The notes beneath the pieces were generated by a model. It saw only the letters and a list, made by a program, of their open reading frames with translations, ran no database searches and was not told where the DNA came from. This document shows, in pieces, positions 1-11,595 of a DNA stretch of 64,000 bases (positions within the stretch are counted from its first letter, which is position 1; every line of letters begins with the position of its first letter). The stretch is from contig NC_059473.1 in NCBI RefSeq assembly GCF_018139145.2, forward strand, positions 1,674,001 through 1,738,000, in the 5' to 3' direction. Source of the DNA: Gymnogyps californianus (taxonomy: Eukaryota; Chordata; Aves; Accipitriformes; Cathartidae). A program made the position numbers and the translations under genes.

Positions 1-3000
1 AACAAAAAAAAAGACTTCTTATACGAAGGCAGGTAATACTACATTGAGATGATTCTTGAAATCTTAATTCCACTGCCCTTTTGATTCCTCCTTTAAGAAA
101 CTCATCAAACATTTTATGAGCTCTCAACCTCTACCAGTCAACTGCAAAAAGAATAAATAAATTGTCCTTGATTGTGCTGGTCCACCGGGTTCTGATTTGG
201 AGTTCAGCTACGTGGAGAGAAAAAAACCAGCAAAACCCACCCACCCACCCACCAAAACATGATTAGGAAGTGAAAATTCTGTTTGCAGCTCCATCCTTTC
301 TATACAGAGTACAGGGTCTCTGGAGATTACAAAAAAACCCCACATTAGAACCAAAAAGCCAATTTCCTATTCTAAAAGTATTAGGTATCCAATCTCTCAC
401 TCCACAATTACAATAGACCTATTTTTAGGAAACGTACTATCATATCAAGTGGACATCCTAAATTGCCCTAGAAAGTTGGCTGCTCTGCTGCAGTTAAAAA
501 TTGCCTTCGCTTATAAAGCTGAATAGAGCACTCTCCTAAATTCCTAGCTATCTATTTTCATTTTCTAACACACAGGACAGGATTATGATTGGTCTAAAAC
601 TCAGTTTTTGACAAATGATACGAAAAACAATTAATCATGCTCCACAAGACTATTTAAATCACATGTACATGCACACATCCCTTATGCATCCAAAAGGAAA
701 GCTTACATCTGATAAAGGTGAGCAGGAAATAGATGTAAAATAAGATTTATACGCAATAGTGATTAAAATACTTCAACAAAGTCCCACTGAGATGTTTTCA
801 TCCTCACTGTAACTTTGTGTCCTGTCATGTTAATTCAAAACAGTTGAGCTGCATTTTTTCCACACCTTACAGCAAGACAGTTAAACGTCATTTTGTGATA
901 AGCCTATACCTGACAAGCACATAAAATAACACTGTCAGGAACAGAAACTGTGTCCCTCAGCTCCAAAAACTCTACCCTTGCCTACTGAAGTAGAAAGCAC
1001 AGAAAGACATTTGTGTGTTTTCCAGGCTGCAGAGTCAACTACATGTACAGTAACTATCAAATGTTCATCTTATACTAGTATGTTCGTTTACAGGCAATGT
1101 TCTTAAAAAAAATATATATATTAAAAAAAAAAAATCTATACACAAAGTTTCTATGTAAAACATGAAAGAGGGTAAAATTGAAACAGCAGCCTATTTTTGA
1201 CCTAGAGACCATAAGAGAGTATGATGCAAGTCCATTTAAGCAAATGATTTTGATGCAACCTGCTTTCCCCACCCCCCCCCACTGTAGCAAGTTATACAAC
1301 TGAGATTCCGTCTTCTGCTTTCACAACCGGATTAGTGTTTTATAAGATACAGATTTTACTAGCCAAAGTTGGAGGAATCTCGGGGTAATGATTACAGATT
1401 TAAATGCCAATCTTTGAGGCAAGCAGTTTTACTTGCATAAGAAGTCCCACTAAGTCGTAAGTTACTTAAGTAACTGCACTATTTCTGTCTTCACAGGAAA
1501 GTTCTCTTACCACACTCCGCACATGTATCCCAACCAAAGAACCAGTTCGCATCACTGAAAATTACGCAGAAAAGAATTATGCAGATCAGCTTACAGACAT
1601 TATATCTGATAAAATCCAATTTTGCTCTTTTTTTCCCCTACTCAGTTCATGACATCAGACAGCTGAAACAGCTTCTCTTAGGACACCTATGTGCAAGTCA
1701 TGTTTTCAGCTGTTGGGAGTTTAAGAAATACAAGATCTCAGGTTCAGCTGTCATTGTGAAATAGTACTGATACTCAAATTTTTAATTAAAAAAAAAAAGA
1801 TTTGAGTGTCACTTTCACTCTTCATACTCTACAGGGTTTACACAGGTTGTATAAAGTTGTGAGTACCCGAGGAGGTGCAACTATACACGTATACAATCTG
1901 CATGCAATTTTTTGTTTTACTCATTTAAAAGTATGTACACATTACACTGTTTGTATTAACATTTGTGCCTGTACAAGAAATAAAGACATGTCAGCCACGG
2001 TTCTGAATTATCAATTATTTCACAGAATATTGTGAGAATACTGGCTTCTATAATTCAGACATTTGCAACACAGCTAAGCAGCGATCGTACCATTATGAAG
2101 ATTCTGGGCATTTTTTTTTCATCTAACAAATGTGCTATTTATTATAGCTGGCCACCAGGCAAAAACGTAGTAAGTTGATTTGGAGATGAATCACCCACTA
2201 TCAACAGATAGCAGAACTTTGATTTTATTGCCATTATCCTGTAATTTGACTTAAGTATGACATCAGAACACCATATGGTTGGAAGTGTTTCGTCTAGGCC
2301 TAAACTTTTATTAACGTATTTCATCCTGCAGGAGTACTTTGTGAAGTTAAACTAAGAAGCAAAACATCTCTCACGTTAAGTGCACTAGCTTATTTTTAAA
2401 CCAAGCCCACTGTTTCCTTCCCTGCCTACATCCAAACATATTCAGAGTCTTACTGCATATAATATGCCACAAAGAAATCTCGGGACTAACAGGCACCAGA
2501 CAAGTTGCAAACACACACAATAAATTCAAACTTCAAAGAGTAGGTGGAAAACCGCAAATTAGAGCCTCCTGACCTTTCTGTGATTCATAAAGTAGCATAG
2601 CAGCAGTTCTCAATAGGCTAAATTCACTGCCCTGAAGCATGAACTGGTAACAGTAATTGCAATTTACAGAGTGAGTAATAGGGCGATTCTAATACAACCC
2701 TGCACATTTTCAAAGGACTTATGGGCCACATTTAGTCTATTTAGCTAATGCTGATCTTTCTCGTAGTAAGAACTGCTACAGTTTATTTCAACTCAATGAG
2801 TACATGAAGTTCTACCACAGGTACAAAGGCAACAGGTACCACTGAAACCAGCATGAGCTAGCAGATGGCTGGGAGGGGACGGGAAGGGAAACAGTATTGA
2901 ACTGGTTCCAAGCAGGTTCAAACTGTCACATCACCCAAACACGTGAGTCATTCTGCAACCATCAATGTAATTCTATCTAAGAATGCCTCTTGGCAAATAC

Positions 3001-4187
3001 AGAGACACATTTCAATACATATGTATCAAACAGATTCGACTGCCAAATAGATATTAAATTCCCAATTAATACAACAAAAATTACTTATATAAGGAGGAAA
3101 ATTGCACGTGAAGATCTCAAAAATTGTACAAAACACACATATTTCATCATTTGTGGCACACAGGAAACACCATTTATGAAGGCACACAGAGCATTCGGCA
3201 AAAAACCACGATAAACATCCACAGAAATACAGTTTACTGATTGAAGCTACAGGAGTCACTGTCATATGATGCCATTTTCAGTGCCAGAGTGTCCAAAAGA
3301 AAAAAGGGTTAACTACGCTTTGTAAACTTCACTAACAGAAACCTATGTTCTACTCGATGCTATCTATGAAACCACCGTGTTTTTATCTGTATTAAAAACA
3401 CCTTGCCAGCACACACAGCAGAGCCAACATCAGCATAAACTACACCGTGCCACAGTACAGGCAAGATATCAAGGGCACCAACGATGTTTACACAGCATTA
3501 AGCCAGAATTTAATCCTGCTAGCACTGACCTAACAAATAGCCTGTCTTGAGAAAGACTTCATGTTCCCACAGCAGAAGTTACACGGAGACGGTATCTTGC
3601 ACAACTGGCTTAAAAAGGCAAGAGGTGAAACAGGTGGCCAAGTATGCATTAAAAACAAAACAAAACAAACCAACCAACAAGCGCTTGATTCGTAACATTT
3701 GGAAAGTTTCAGAGACGACAGGCGAGCTGTTGGAAGCGAAGCCACCTTTGTCCCCATTTCCTACGTCGGAGTACTCGCGGGCCTTGTGTAAGACGCGGGC
3801 TGACGCCTAGCTACCGCCCGGGCTCCGCTGGCGGAGGTCGGGCCCTCGGCGCCGGCCCGCAGCCCTGCCTTGGCAGCGCCGCCCGACCCTCAGCCGAGCG
3901 GGGAGGCGGGCACGGGGAGGCCGGCACCCGCTCGGCTCTGACTAAGCGGCGCAGGGAGGAACCGTTATGAAGCGAGCCTGCCTTCCGCCGCGCTCCCAAA
4001 CAGCCCCACCGGCCCGGGGGCGGCCCCGCGGGGAAGGGACAAGCCCGGCGCCCCGGCTTCGCACTCTCTGAGCCCGCAGGCCACGCTCCGAGCCGCCTTA
4101 ACCCCGGGCGCGACACCGCCGCCCCGTCCCGCCCCGTCCCTTCCCCAACGGCCCCGGGGAAGGAGGAAGACCGTTTCGGGCACTCAC
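1..4187 (-). other. PSME4: PSME4 intron 1 (3' part beyond the window)
   Basis: This is the sequence downstream (in gene orientation) of the PSME4 exon 1 donor. I looked on the minus strand for the next expected coding segment, which should continue with a YIRLYGRKF-like stretch, and did not find it. Exon 2 is therefore likely beyond position 1. The stretch is AT-rich and non-coding, with short open frames only. It holds a (CCCA)n simple repeat at 236-253 and several A/T homopolymers. From about 3760 it enters the CpG island around the PSME4 start. No clear transposon was recognised in it. Confidence 0.75.
236..253. repeat. (CCCA)n simple repeat
   Basis: About four and a half units of CCCA follow directly after an A-rich stretch inside PSME4 intron 1. 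It is a short microsatellite with no evident function. Confidence 0.8.
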
Positions 4188-4363
4188 GTCGAGAGCTTCC
4201 TGGTCCAGAAGAGCCCCCCGGGCCACAGCTCCTGGAGCTGCACGGCCCGGGCCAGGTTGTCTTTGATCTGGGCGAGGAAGCGGGCGGCCTCGGCCTCCAG
4301 GCGCTCCCCGTAGGGCAGCAGCTTGTTGTAGACGATCTCTTTCTGCGGCGGCGGCGGCGCCAT
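4188..4363 (-). CDS. PSME4: Proteasome activator subunit 4 (PA200/Blm10), coding exon 1
   Basis: This exon encodes the N-terminus of PA200, a large HEAT-repeat protein (about 1,840 residues in mammals) that caps the 20S proteasome and promotes ATP- and ubiquitin-independent degradation, including of acetylated histones. It gives 58 full codons plus two bases. After a short MAPPPP leader comes [13 protein letters not shown], and later [18 protein letters not shown], both nearly identical to the N-terminal region I know from mammalian PSME4. The exon ends at a strong donor (CTCGAC|GTGAGT) and the next codon would be Thr. The chosen ATG sits in a good context (GGCCATGG). The leader is shorter than in human, where roughly 20 more residues precede this block. 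The frame stays open upstream to an ATG at 4663, so an N-terminal extension cannot be excluded, but that GC-rich stretch reads as 5'UTR. The rest of the gene is outside the window. Confidence 0.95.
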
Positions 4364-4500
4364 GGCCGGCGCGGCGCTGCGCTGACTTCGCGCCCCGCCG
4401 CCGCCCCAGCTGCGCGCCCGGCCCCCGGCGCTCACCCAGCGGCGCGCCGTGACGACACACCGGGGAACGGCCGGGGAGCGAACCACCGCCCCGCCCCGCT

Positions 4501-4509
4501 CACTTCCGG
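4501..4509 (-). promoter_or_regulatory. ETS/GABPA-type site upstream of PSME4
   Basis: The plus strand reads CACTTCCGG, so the minus strand reads CCGGAAGTG, a full match to the ETS/GABPA consensus. It lies about 140 bp upstream of the PSME4 ATG inside the CpG island, where such sites commonly drive TATA-less promoters. Occupancy is inferred, not shown. Confidence 0.5.
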
Positions 4510-4565
4510 CGCGGCGGCGGAAGGCGGGGGCTGAGGGAAGGGGAGCGCGCAGCGGCAGCCTCCCG

Positions 4566-4609
4566 CCCCACCCGGGTGTACCGGGTACCCCACCCGGGTG
4601 TACCGGGTA
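4566..4609. repeat. Perfect 22-bp tandem duplication in the PSME4 promoter
   Basis: Two identical 22-bp units (4566-4587 and 4588-4609) each contain ACCCGGGTGTACCGGGTA. Within a unit, CCCGGGT and ACCGGGTA make short GC-rich palindromic pieces. The pair sits about 200 bp upstream of the PSME4 start codon. Perfect identity suggests a recent duplication, and copy number may vary between individuals. Confidence 0.85.
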
Positions 4610-6192
4610 CCCCCCCCCTCCCCGCGACACCCCCGTTTCCACACGAACGAGGCGTTTTCCCAAGGAGAAAGCCCGCGGGGCCGGGCTGAGGGGAAGCGGG
4701 CGCGGGACTCGCTCTCCGTGCCCCCTAGTTCCGCGGACGGGATGCTGGGGTAGCCCCTGGGAGAGCCGGGGGGGGGGGAAGAGAGGGCGGGCGCAGCCAT
4801 GAGGCCGTCCGTTTAGGCAGCTAGGTGAGGAAAGGGATGTGGGGGAAAGGCCGTAACTCCTCCTCGAGTTCAGAGTTCGCTTTCTGTGGCTTATTCAAAA
4901 GCCCTTTTCGTAAAGCTGCCGCCACCCGCACACGTAGTTCAGAATAAAAACGTTCGCCTTCCAGCTGTTCTCAAGAGCAGAACTTCGGAAGAGAATCGAA
5001 CGTTGGTCTTCGCCCAAAGAATTTACCGTCCTGTGAAGCGGGGATGGACTTCACGATGGAGATCATTAGCCATGGAGTTTGATAGCAGATTGTGTGGCTG
5101 TCTAAGAGGCTTATTTGAAATAATAACGCTAGTCAGTAAAGCGGGGCTCAGTGGTGCCTGGTCCTGCCATTGGCCTGTGGGTGCAGGATAAAGCTTGCGA
5201 TGGATATGTGATAACAGCGCTCGTAGTACTGATAGCTGTTATCTCCAGCTGTCTCCTAAATATAATTGTTAATTGAATTTCCCCTCAAGAATTACATCGT
5301 GACCACACAACAGCTGCACACTGATTAGATTTAAAGCTACTGACAAGGGCAAATCCTGTTTTCTGATCTTTATGCTCGGACTAGCTCTGCTTAAAATTTA
5401 AAAAAAAAAGCGCTAATTAAATGCTGAAACACATTACAAAGAGGAGAAATGCCACAGAAAACCCAAGTACGATAAGCAAAGGCCGTAATGCTCAGATATT
5501 GTCATCGCATTTTCCTGAAGAATGCATTTCTACCATCTTGTTATATGCTTTTTGTATCAGGTATGATTTTTATTTCCAGTCCACTGCAACAGGAAACGAT
5601 CCTGTGTGTTATATTCACCTACACCTGCATGAGCAGAGTCACACTACTTGGGTTTACAGTCACCAAAAAAAAAAAAAAATCATCAGCACAAGTGCCATAG
5701 GTTTCTTCTGTCAAAGAGTACTAAATAAATCAGCATTATATAAATAAGGTTTTCCCAGGTGCCCAAAGGAGGCTCAATGCTACTTCATTGCTCTCCCATT
5801 TTTCTTCTAATATCTTGGGAAAGTTAAAGTCTGTAATCACTTTAAGTGCACCAAATAGCTGCTTTTCCTAAAGCTTCAGTGACAGTAATCGTTCTGGGTT
5901 ATGGGATGGTACCGGGATAAGAGAGATACTTTGCTAATTTCCCTTGATTGAAGTGCTACAAAGGCCAAGCCTTTTCAAGCAGATATGGAACAAAGTTAGT
6001 TCTACCTTTTCTCACCTTCCTAGACCTATACTTTTAATAAAGGAAGCACAACGATGTTGTTTAGTGTTCAATACTTTTGAAATACCCTTCAATTCCTAGA
6101 AGATTTTGTATCACATAATCTTGTAGACTATGTATGTCAACTTTTACATTATTACAAAATAGTTGGACTTCGCTATCATTTTTATTGTGATC

Positions 6193-6246
6193 TGGAGGCA
6201 TTTGTTGACATATGACATGCCATTTTGGAGGCATATTTGTTGACAT
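6193..6246. repeat. Direct repeat pair, about 19-21 bp
   Basis: TGGAGGCATTTGTTGACAT at 6193-6211 recurs at 6226-6246 with a two-base insertion (TGGAGGCATATTTGTTGACAT). The spacer is 14 bp. It sits just upstream of copy A of the local triplicated repeat. Confidence 0.8.
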
Positions 6247-6257
6247 CTTTCACAGTG

Positions 6258-6358
6258 GCTTTAAAATTACATTTTATTGCCTCATATCTACATCATGCAA
6301 AACAATTTAGACATGAATTTCTGTCCTTTCTGGCCTGAATTAAAAATGAAACTTGATT
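6258..6358 (+). repeat. Local diverged repeat, copy A
   Basis: Copy A aligns with copy B (6777-6882) over about 100 bp. The block ATTGCCTCATATCTACAT in A matches GTTGCTTCATAGCTACAT in B. Farther on, CTGTCCTTTCTGGCCTGAAT matches CTGCCCTTTCCAACCTGACT, then AAACTTGATT matches GAAGCTTGATT. I do not recognise the family. It could be an unnamed old interspersed element or an ancient local duplication. Confidence 0.65.
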
Positions 6359-6776
6359 ACAGTCAAATTGCTATGGGAACAAAGTACATCTTGTTTTAGT
6401 GTTTTGTTGGTGAAAACAGGAATAAGCTAAAAGTGTAGCTAAACGCTATGAAATGAATAGTTTTATCATCATGTCAGACAAGGATAAATTGGATAATTGG
6501 CCCAAAAGCTGTAATAAAAAATATCCATGTTTAAGGATAAAGTGAAAAATGTATGTGCCTTGAAACCGAAAAGTCTAAAATCACTTATTTTCTATTATTT
6601 ATGGTCAATTCTTCTTTCCTACTTAATTGCAATGGTGGTTTGTCCAAACAGTCATTTCCAATGTGGGAAAGTGTTTATTAAATTTGAAGCATGCAGAGTT
6701 TGTTTGGACTTGGAGAAAAAAAATATCAAAATTATAGTCCAATTTTCTGAAATTGAAGTTGGCAGATAAATAAGGA

Positions 6777-7000
6777 ACTTCAAAGCTGCATTCTGTTGCT
6801 TCATAGCTACATTATTAAAAAAAAAAAAACCTCCTGCAGTTTCTGCCCTTTCCAACCTGACTTAAAACTGAAGCTTGATTTTTCACACATTTCGAAGTAT
6901 TTTGCAACGTGAATAAGCACCTCTGACCTCAGGGAGCCTATTTTATCTGAACCAGCAAGCCTCCTCATCTGTGACCGTTGTACCTCACACACACAAATGC
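6777..7000 (+). repeat. Local diverged repeat, copy B
   Basis: The 5' half (6777-6882) aligns with copy A and the 3' part (about 6840-6985) with copy C. B and C share CTGYCCTTTCC, then a GGAGC block, and end at a common CATCTGTGACC / GGTCTGTGACC phrase. Copy B carries a 13-A insertion in the middle. Together the three copies suggest a unit of 200 bp or more. Confidence 0.6.
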
Positions 7001-7823
7001 CTGCCACCAGAATTAAACACTTAACTTTCAGGGGAAAATGTGCGAAGTATGTCATCAGCACCTCAGATAGTCATCGTACTAATTTGACCTCCTCGTTCTC
7101 AGAAATATGATTCCTGTTTTCAGAATCTGAAACAAGGCAAAAGGAGATTCTGAGTCCATTCGCAATTACAATAGTAAGCATAGATATAGTACTTGTATTC
7201 TCGAAGTATTTTCTACATATTGATTAGTTTACTAATTTCATTTACTAATTATTAAAAAAGTAATCCTTTCCCCCCAGTATGCGGGCATTCTGCTATTTAA
7301 AAGGAAAAAAATGATACATTTTGCCAAGTGAGTCAAAAATAAATTTGTTCTTCAAGTTTGCAATATGTTTTGGCTGCAGCAGTGTGTAAAAGCACATTTG
7401 GTTCCCGAGTCATATGATGAAGGACTAGCTTTCATAACAAGGAACCCGTCTGTGCTACTTGCATCAACAGCTTTTTCCTCTCTTATTAAGTAGGAGGAAT
7501 ATGAATTGAGAGCAACCCAAATATGGCTGCCACCTGTTGTTTTTGGCATTAAATCTTGAGAATTGATGAATCCAAGTGTTGTAGTTGTGAAAAAAAATAC
7601 AATCTTTCCATTCATGAGAAATTTCCACTGCTAACAGTGGCTTAAGTCACGTTGCGCATTGTTCACACATTCCCTTGTTGGACGGCTTGCTGCCTTAGGT
7701 CGACTAACACCAGCACTGTCATCGGTATTTAGGAAACTTGTCACTCAGCCTTAACCGTGGTTTCTACTATCTCAGCTCTCAAGCAACTACTTTTCCTATA
7801 CAGACATTTTGCTTAGTGACCCA

Positions 7824-7940
7824 TCTGTCCTTTCCGACCTAAGTTAAAAGTTGAATAAATTTTTTTTGAGTGACAGACACCCAATCCAACAGGAGCTTCA
7901 TATTACCTGTATCATACCTGTCCTGGTCTGTGACCCCCAC
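7824..7940 (+). repeat. Local diverged repeat, copy C
   Basis: It begins with CATCTGTCCTTTCCGACCTA, matching copies A and B, and continues through AGGAGCTTCATATTACCTGT to GGTCTGTGACC, matching copy B. It is more diverged than A is from B. Its left boundary is uncertain, and weak similarity to A may reach back to about 7630. Confidence 0.5.
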
Positions 7941-9672
7941 ATATCTCAAAGAGCCCCATTACAAAAATAAAGAGGAATAGCTTGCTTTTTGATGTTGTCA
8001 GTGATGAGGATCCTCAGACTTTCTCTCATCCCTCTGCTTCTAAATTGGTCAGTCATCCAAAGCAGGCACTGGAAGATGCCAAAGAGTCAAGAAGCTGCTG
8101 CCGTCCTGCTCACCAGCTTTCAGACAAGATGGCAGTAACCTACTTTCTCCAAGAAGCAGCATCTGTGATTACTAGCTGCAAATCTTTAGACTAACAAGGG
8201 CATTTTCACTGCAAGGAGCTGCTCGGTCCCTTCAGGATGGGGGCATGAGAAGAGCCTGTAATTACAGCCTGCTGTGAAAGCATTTACTCCTCTGCCTCTG
8301 GGAAACTGAGTTGCTCTAAAGATTTTTGGGTAGCAGCGGTTGCTTGTCTGGTATAAACAGTGAAGAGCAGTAATTACAGCTGCTCATCTCCCCTCCTGCC
8401 CCTAGGAACTCAACTGCAGTTATTACTTTCTTGAGAAACAATGAGCAAGATGGCAGTAGGATTAGTCAGTCTAACCAATCTTCTGAAGTGTGTGAATGCG
8501 ATTTAAATCCCTAGTTTTAAGTCAAAGAAATAGAAACACTGATTTTAAAAACAACGTTATCTGTGGTTTGTAGCTAGAAAATCTCATCTGGAGACATGTG
8601 ACTGCCTTTGCCTTATTTAAAAAAAAAAATATGAGAAACACTGCGCTACCTAAATACAGAGAAAAATTTTCATGAGCCAGAAGACTACAACTTAGAAACA
8701 TACCTATTGCATAAACTTCTATTTTACAGAGAATTTATCTGTTTGGAGGATGGGGGCAAGAATGATTACAGCATCTGAATGAGGTGCCAAGGAACTTAAG
8801 CTTCCTGTATAGTATGGGACAAAAATAGGTTGTTCTAAAGCGTGATTCAGAGTAACTAATTTTAGGTCCCTAAAGTAAGGCTGTCTAAATACTCTATTAC
8901 GTTTCAAGTTGGATGGGGAGGCGGGTTCAGTATCACCTAAAGCACATACACTGAACACTGACATTGTTCTGTTTCGAGAACGCCTGTTTAGATACACATG
9001 TTCTAATGTAAGTGGAACGTTTCTCAGTTTAGCCTATATTGAACAGAAATAAAAGGCACTTGTGAAGGGGTGAAAGTGCTAATATGGGCACCTGTATAAT
9101 TTGTAAAACTTCACTACATAGACAAGGCTGACCAAGTATGTGCAACATTGCTATCCTTCACTTTACATTCTTGGTGGTTCTGTTTATGAGAGTTCAGACA
9201 GTTAAATCCATCCTCAACTATATCAATTCACAAGATATTATTTGGCCTCCTCCCTTTCCCAGCTAAAGTTAGTGGGTTACTGTTCTTACAAGGATGGACA
9301 GTCACTGTTTGTACAAAAACAGGACCAAAATCCTCCTTGGTGAAATAATTTATAGCAAAACTGGTTTTCCCTCTCCACTCCCTGGATTTGTTCTCTTTAG
9401 GTGTCCTATTGCCTAAGCAATTTTGCTTTGGAAAGCAAAACTGTCTCAAATCCACACAAGAGAATCTGGCTTTGACAGTCTGTTTCCTCTACATATCTGA
9501 AACTCCTGAGGATATCCCTGGAAACTATTGTGCCTGCAGGGAGAAAAAGTAATAGACTTGAGCCTCATTATAGGAGCTTACTGCTGATTTCTTTCCAAAT
9601 TACTCATAGCTATTTGAAGTAAATAATAATTCCTTGGATATGAAATAAATGCAGCCAACTTCAGGGAGACTT

Positions 9673-9698
9673 CCCCCCCACCCCCCACCCCCACCCCC
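9673..9698 (-). repeat. G-quadruplex-forming tract (C-rich on plus strand)
   Basis: On the minus strand there are four consecutive G runs of 5, 5, 6 and 7 bases, each separated by a single T. This strongly fits the G3+N1-7 quadruplex rule with minimal loops. It is isolated in AT-rich intergenic DNA, with no promoter or gene recognised beside it. Confidence 0.85.
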
Positions 9699-11595
9699 TC
9701 TTGAGGCACCGAGATGGATTTTTCTGTCTCACTGTCTTGCCAAACAGAAACCAGCTGCAGAGAAGCATGTGACGACAGTGAACTCGCAAAGGTCAATTTT
9801 AGGGATTCTGCTGTTCTAGGAAATCAAGGATACACAGTCCCTTGGCAGCCCGCAGTCACTTGCATAAAAACTGCTCATTACGGACTCCGCAGTTTCATAC
9901 AGCTACTCTGTGTTTGCCAAAGCAGAATTGTGGCAGACCTTACCTCAAGTGCTTGAGTAGCTGATGGGTTTTTTTTTTTCAGTGGTAAATGTATCTGTTA
10001 CATCTTCGTCTGCAATTCTCAGTTCTCTGGTTTGTCTATTCATTTCTCTCATTTCAGTCTCCTTCCAATTCTTAGGTTAGCAAAATGGCAATTATATATA
10101 CCTTTTCTGGGCAGGATTATCTTTTGAAATAGGAACAAATTGTGAAATACCAACTTGTTTGATAGTATCCTACTTCACAAATAGTCCCATTGACTTCAGT
10201 GGGGTATCACACACAGCAGTGTGCTTCTTCGCATTAGATGATGATAAATATTTTCTATTAGAAAAGCCTTTTGGATATCACTGATGGATGGAACCTGTGA
10301 ACAGGTACTCTTCATCCTAAAATATCTGCAGTCTCTCCTCTTTTGAATTAGGCATTAGCTGAAAATGTAAGGTCTTGCATGTTGTTCCAGTTAGGAGAAG
10401 AAACTGGCAATGTCGATTTAAAAAAAAGAAAAAAGTATAATGTCTGTTCTCCCAACCCAGGATAAATCAAGTAACAGCCAAAAATCTTTGTCCAGGTTTT
10501 CAACCTTGTTTCAAGCAGCATTCAGCACAAATAACTGTTGTGTGTATCATGGCCATAGTTCAAGTGGTTGTTCAGGCTTTAACTCTTTGGGTGGATTGTG
10601 TGTTCACTATTTCGACGTGTGGATCAGAAATATTTAAATATTTATGAATTCTGGAAGAGAGGCAAGCTCACTTAAATATTCCCTTAAGCAACCAATCCTT
10701 TCTTTCCTGCTAAAGAATTATTTATACTTTGTTTCTGGCTGCATGGTTTTATGCATTGAATCTGCATGGTAGACTTTCTGGCACATTTCTAAAGCAGCAG
10801 CTTCTCTCACAGGGTATTATGGAGACATCCAGCAGATTAACAAACCTTTGAGAGGATCATGTGAAACAAGCTCAGAGCTATCTAGCATTCATTTGGTCTA
10901 ACGTGGCAAGTTGTTTATGCTTATGTCCTAGTAACACGGGGATAAGTATAATTGTGTCAGGGGCATGATTATGGCAATGCAGGTCCCGCTGACTAAAACT
11001 GGGATTCAAGGAACTGTAAATTGGTGGGGTTTATTATTGTGTCAGGTGTCCCGTTAAGAAGAGTTCAAGGTGAAACAATGACTGTAAACTAACACTTCAT
11101 AACAACCTTAGAAATGTAATTGTCAAAAAGGCCATTTAGGATAGAAGGAATGTCCTAATTAAGGAACACAATAGGACTGTAAATTCAGAGAAACCCCAGG
11201 GAGAGGGAAAAGTGCTTTTGCCACATTTGTATATTGTAACTTAAAGGCTAAGCCCAGTAGAAAACTGAGCCATATTTAGTATAAAGCCAGAAGCTGCCCT
11301 TCTGCTGGGCAAAGTACCAAGAACTGGGTGAAAGAACTAAGGAGGCTTAAAAAACTCAAGTGAGAAAGAATCTGTCTTGAACAAAAAGAGCAGAAAAGAT
11401 AGCTTGTAATCTCAAAAGAGAGCTCTGCAGGACAATACAGTAGGCGTTAACTGTTATTTCCTCAGGCAGATAGTGATACCACTATCTACAACCCCCATGT
11501 GTTTTCTTTTTCAGTAAGATTGCAATGGATGAATACAGAATCCGATTCATGCTTTCTTGGCTTTGCCAAATGCATGCTCAAATCCTGTAACCATG

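Larger units (their letters stand above)
3760..4830. promoter_or_regulatory. PSME4: CpG island over the PSME4 5' end
   Basis: G+C and CpG content rise sharply here against AT-rich surroundings, and the island covers PSME4 exon 1 and the sequence on both sides. No TATA box stands out near the start codon, which fits a dispersed housekeeping promoter. PSME4 is broadly expressed in known vertebrates. The island edges are judged by eye. The transcription start is not determinable from sequence alone but should lie upstream of the ATG at 4363, at higher coordinates. Confidence 0.8.
4364..11595. other. Intergenic spacer, proximal part (PSME4 side)
   Basis: After the PSME4 promoter island (to about 4830) this is AT-rich DNA without recognisable genes. 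Supported contents are a short direct repeat (6193-6246), three diverged copies of a local repeat (about 6258-6358, 6777-7000 and 7824-7940) and a C-rich/G-quadruplex tract (9673-9698). Open frames of 60-108 codons occur but show no protein similarity I recognise. A CATTGACTTCAGTGGGG phrase near 10191 resembles old amniote interspersed repeats but is too short to assign. Confidence 0.6.

Noticed and set aside
4449..4802. Long plus- and minus-strand open frames (100-160 codons) across the PSME4 CpG island
   Set aside because: High G+C suppresses stop codons in all frames. Only the short segment matching PA200 has protein support.
10185..10212. Phrase CATTGACTTCAGTGGGG, and a similar CAGTGGGACTCTGTTGGTGC near 41440, typical of old sauropsid repeats
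   Set aside because: Too short and diverged to assign to a family by eye.
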